DNA of 33,637 nt from Nonomuraea turkmeniaca (GTDB taxonomy: Bacteria; Actinomycetota; Actinomycetes; Streptosporangiales; Streptosporangiaceae). This document shows positions 31,820 to 33,637 of the stretch, piece by piece; the first letter of the stretch is position 1, and each line of letters starts with the position of its first letter. The notes below the pieces were generated by a model that saw only the letters and a program-made list of their open reading frames with translations, ran no database searches and was not told the DNA's origin. The DNA is taken from the NCBI RefSeq assembly GCF_005889735.1, contig NZ_VCKY01000113.1:1-33637 (forward strand), written 5' to 3'. Made by a program: the position numbers and the translations under genes.

Positions 31820-32289
31820 TTACCGTGGCACGTGGTCGTCGGCGAGTGGCAGCAGCTGGTGCAAGGTGTCGCGGTAGGAGCGCAGTGTCATCCTCAGCTG
31901 CTCGGTGTCATGGTGGCCGGTGTTCTTTCAGCGCTCCTGCAGCTCACGGATGCGGCTTTTCAGGGACTGGTGGAGCGAGGCCATGACCTCGTCCAGAAGT
32001 GAGTCGGCGCGTTGCACGGCATCGCGGGGATCGTCGACGAAGGACGCCTGAAGGCCGTGCCACCGGTCCTGGACATCGGCGGGTCGCTGCCGAGCACAGA
32101 CACCGGCGGGACGGGCGGTGCCGGTGGCGGCTGGGCCGCCTGGTCGAAGACGAGCTGGTCAGGCGTCGGCGCCGGCGCGGGGTCGCCGTCGTTGTCGTGC
32201 GTCAGAACGGGTACGGTCCGGATCGGCGGCATGGCGCCGGATTCGTCGAGGCGCTCATCAAGGCGTTCGGGGTCGTTGCGTATGTCCAT
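31820..32289 (-). pseudogene. Acidic helical partner, copy B gene 3, broken
   Basis: Starts MDIRNDPERLDERLDES, like copy A gene 3. After GSDPP, near 32078, the homologous sequence shifts frame (DVQDRWHGLQASFVDDPRDA). Further on, the Trp codon of the A copy (EPWKNTD) is a TGA at 31928-31930. The remainder (EQLRMTLRSYRDTLHQLLPL) continues to the TAA at 31820-31822. Two separate lesions make loss of function likely. Confidence 0.82.
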
Positions 32290-32295
32290 GTCGAG

Positions 32296-32896
32296 TCACC
32301 ATTGCTGGGAGTCGTCGGTGATTGCTGGTTGCTCGTGGCCGGCTGGGGAGGGGTGGGAGTGGTGCTCGTCGCCATCGTCGAGGAGTTCCTGGAACAGGAC
32401 GCGGTAGTGCACCATGGCCTGCCGCAGGTCCTCGGTGGAGGCCTCGCCCGGTGCAGCGCGCGCGCTGATCTCGTGGGCTTGGCGGTAGTGGTGCAGGGTA
32501 CGGCCGTGCACCACTGACAGGTCCGACAGCTGCTGCTCGAAGTCTTCGGTGGGATATCCGCGCTCGGCCATGACGGTGGTGACCAGCTCGTCGGCCTCGG
32601 TCACGGCGGGGCCTGGCGCGTCGACGAACCGCTCCTGGAGCCTGGTCCATTGCTCGGCGTAGGTCTGCCGGGATTCGGGGGTCAGCGGTGTGATGTCGAG
32701 CGTGGCGACCCACCTCTGTCGGGCACGTAACTCCTGCTCGGCCTCGCCCCGGTTGTCCCGATCGTTGACGAGGCGTTCGTATTCAGGGCCGAAGCGCCGG
32801 CGAAGGCGTCGCCGGCGCTGCTGCAGCACGACGAAGCCCGATGGCCGCGATCACAACCACCGCCACGGCGACGGCCAACCACGTCATGGCGGACAT
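32296..32896 (-). pseudogene. TM-anchored helical protein, copy B gene 2, frameshifted
   Basis: ATG 32894-32896 with AGGAGG starts MSAMTWLAVAVAVVVIAAIG, matching the membrane helix of copy A gene 2. The body (VVLQQRRRRLRRRFGPEYER, TLDITPLTPESRQTYAEQW, MAERGYPTEDFEQQLSDLSV) lies in another frame. One extra base in the CCC at 32837-32839 explains it. A soluble product from an internal start is possible; a sequencing error at this run is also possible. Confidence 0.78.
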
Positions 32897-33089
32897 GTTT
32901 GCCTCCTGAGATGTCGATGCCTTCGCATGCCTGGCAAGGACGGGGCCAAGGCAGCGGGTTGGCGGTGTGCTGACCGGTCCTGACGGCCCATCGGGGCTGC
33001 CGCCGCGTGCCGGCCGCCGCCGGCACGGGCGGACCGCACGGCTTCAGATCGGATGTGGTCATCGGTACGGCCTCGGCGCTTTCCCCTGG
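32897..33089. other. Deletion scar region in copy B
   Basis: About 190 bp between gene 2 and the cut YmgE gene. Copy A has the YmgE C-terminus and the DUF6458-like gene at this place; neither is recognisable here. Confidence 0.5.
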
Positions 33090-33308
33090 TCACAGGCGAC
33101 GATCGTCCGGGGCCCTGCGGGTGCCAGCCCGTCTGCCGTCGTCACCGGAGACGTGCAACACCTCGGTGGCGACGAACCCACCGAGCAGCGCCCCGGCGAT
33201 GCCGAGCGCGAAGGTGATGACCATACCCTGCGCGTCCTTGCCGGGAACCAGCATTCTGGCCACCGCCCCGGCGACCAGTCCGATGATGATCCAAGCGATG
33301 ATGCCCAT
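33090..33308 (-). pseudogene. GlsB/YeaQ/YmgE-family gene, copy B, truncated
   Basis: MGIIAWIIIGLVAGAVARML and GMVITFALGIAGALLGGFVA match copy A gene 1, up to LHVSG. It then runs into unrelated DDGRRAGTRRAPDDRRL and stops after 72 residues, lacking the third membrane helix. The ATG (33306-33308) and its AGGAG site are intact and the upstream elements are kept, so a shortened two-helix protein could still be made. Confidence 0.75.
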
Positions 33309-33346
33309 GGCCGAGCTCCTATGGCGGTGCATCGACGGCTGCAGGG

Positions 33347-33367
33347 GATCGGTCTTCCGGACCGGTC
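33347..33367. promoter_or_regulatory. Interrupted inverted repeat upstream of copy B
   Basis: Identical to 29688-29708 (arms CGGTC/GACCG) and also 39 bp before the YmgE-type start. Confidence 0.6.
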
Positions 33368-33401
33368 GAAGCAGGGGACCGTGTGAGTGACGGCGCCGAC
33401 G

Positions 33402-33441
33402 GTCGAACTCGTTCACTTCGAGCCAACACTCACGGATGCCG
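33402..33441 (-). promoter_or_regulatory. Conserved upstream block of copy B
   Basis: 33 of 40 bases match the block at 29751-29790; the GAACGAGTTCGAC core and the TGTTGGCTC before it are unchanged. Confidence 0.4.
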
Positions 33442-33508
33442 TGTAGGAAACAGGCGATCCAGGAAGGACCCATCTCCAGGACCGATCACCGTGTTCAGAG
33501 CCGGCGCA

Positions 33509-33637
33509 TTAGACAGGCTCATCACTGGGGCTGGTGGCTGTCGGAGCCCCCGAGCCGGGCGGCGGCCCGGTGGCGGGGCTGATGGGTTCCAGCCAGCCGA
33601 GCCGCTCGGCCAGCCGCCGGGCGCTGTCGATCACGGT
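33509..33637 (-). CDS. C-terminal end of an unrecognised protein (partial)
   Basis: The reverse frame is open from the window edge to a TAA at 33509-33511. The last 42 residues read as a helix (VIDSARRLAERLGWLEP) and then a Pro/Ser/Ala-rich tail ending SPSDEPV. Codon choice is GC-rich at third positions. The gene starts outside the window; no family can be assigned. Confidence 0.45.
   Translation of the reverse strand, partial: TVIDSARRLAERLGWLEPISPATGPPPGSGAPTATSPSDEPV

Larger units (their letters stand above)
31650..33493 (-). repeat. Paralogous stress cassette, copy B (decayed)
   Basis: Diverged duplicate of 27717-29845 in the same orientation. Gene order is kept, but the YmgE gene is cut short, the DUF6458-like gene is missing, gene 2 has a frameshift in its membrane helix, gene 3 has a frameshift and a nonsense codon, and gene 4 has a frameshift just after its start. 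Confidence 0.83.

Overview
The DNA is uniformly GC-rich with strong G/C at third codon positions, GTG and TTG starts, an MbtH-dependent NRPS locus, an F420-type oxidoreductase and PASTA-less Hanks-type kinase genes. This points to an actinomycete, probably a filamentous one (Streptosporangiaceae/Nonomuraea-like is a guess from style only). I saw no rRNA, tRNA, CRISPR array or intact insertion sequence.

Region 1 (1-17.6 kb) is a nonribosomal peptide locus made of two convergent operons. The plus-strand operon is mbtH, NRPS-1 (C-A-T), NRPS-2 (C-A-T), NRPS-3 (C-A-T-TE) and an MFS exporter; every junction overlaps. The minus-strand operon is a discrete carrier protein, NRPS-4 (eroded KS/AT remnant-C-A-T), a stand-alone thioesterase and an LLM-class oxidoreductase; again every junction overlaps. 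The two operons overlap tail to tail by 32 bp. Pocket residues read from the sequence suggest Ser (NRPS-1), a basic residue (NRPS-2, weak), Ser (NRPS-3) and Gly (NRPS-4). A consistent order is carrier protein -> NRPS-4 -> NRPS-1 -> NRPS-2 -> NRPS-3/TE, i.e. an acylated or capped Gly-Ser-X-Ser peptide, but this order is inference. Two oddities stand out: NRPS-4 begins with about 330 residues that look like a collapsed ketosynthase-acyltransferase with all catalytic motifs lost, and both thioesterases carry Cys where Ser is usual.

Region 2 (17.9-21.5 kb, minus strand) is a polymorphic-toxin module: an RHS/YD-repeat protein lacking its N-terminus, with a Hint domain and an unrecognised C-terminal tip, followed by a TTG-started, translationally coupled putative immunity gene.

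Region 3 (21.6-27.4 kb, minus strand) is a decay zone: a frameshifted and truncated zwf-like gene, an intact GH15 trehalase/glucoamylase-like gene, an alcohol dehydrogenase pseudogene, a frameshifted WD40-type beta-propeller gene, a 90-aa unknown and a striking cysteine-repeat protein.

Region 4 (27.7-33.5 kb) holds two paralogous copies of a small membrane/stress cassette (GlsB/YeaQ/YmgE protein, TM-anchored coiled protein, acidic partner, tiny two-TM protein). They flank a serine/threonine kinase gene. Copy A looks intact; copy B is broken in every gene by separate lesions. Both copies keep an identical 21-bp interrupted inverted repeat 39 bp upstream of the YmgE start. The window ends in the 3' part of an unrecognised minus-strand gene.
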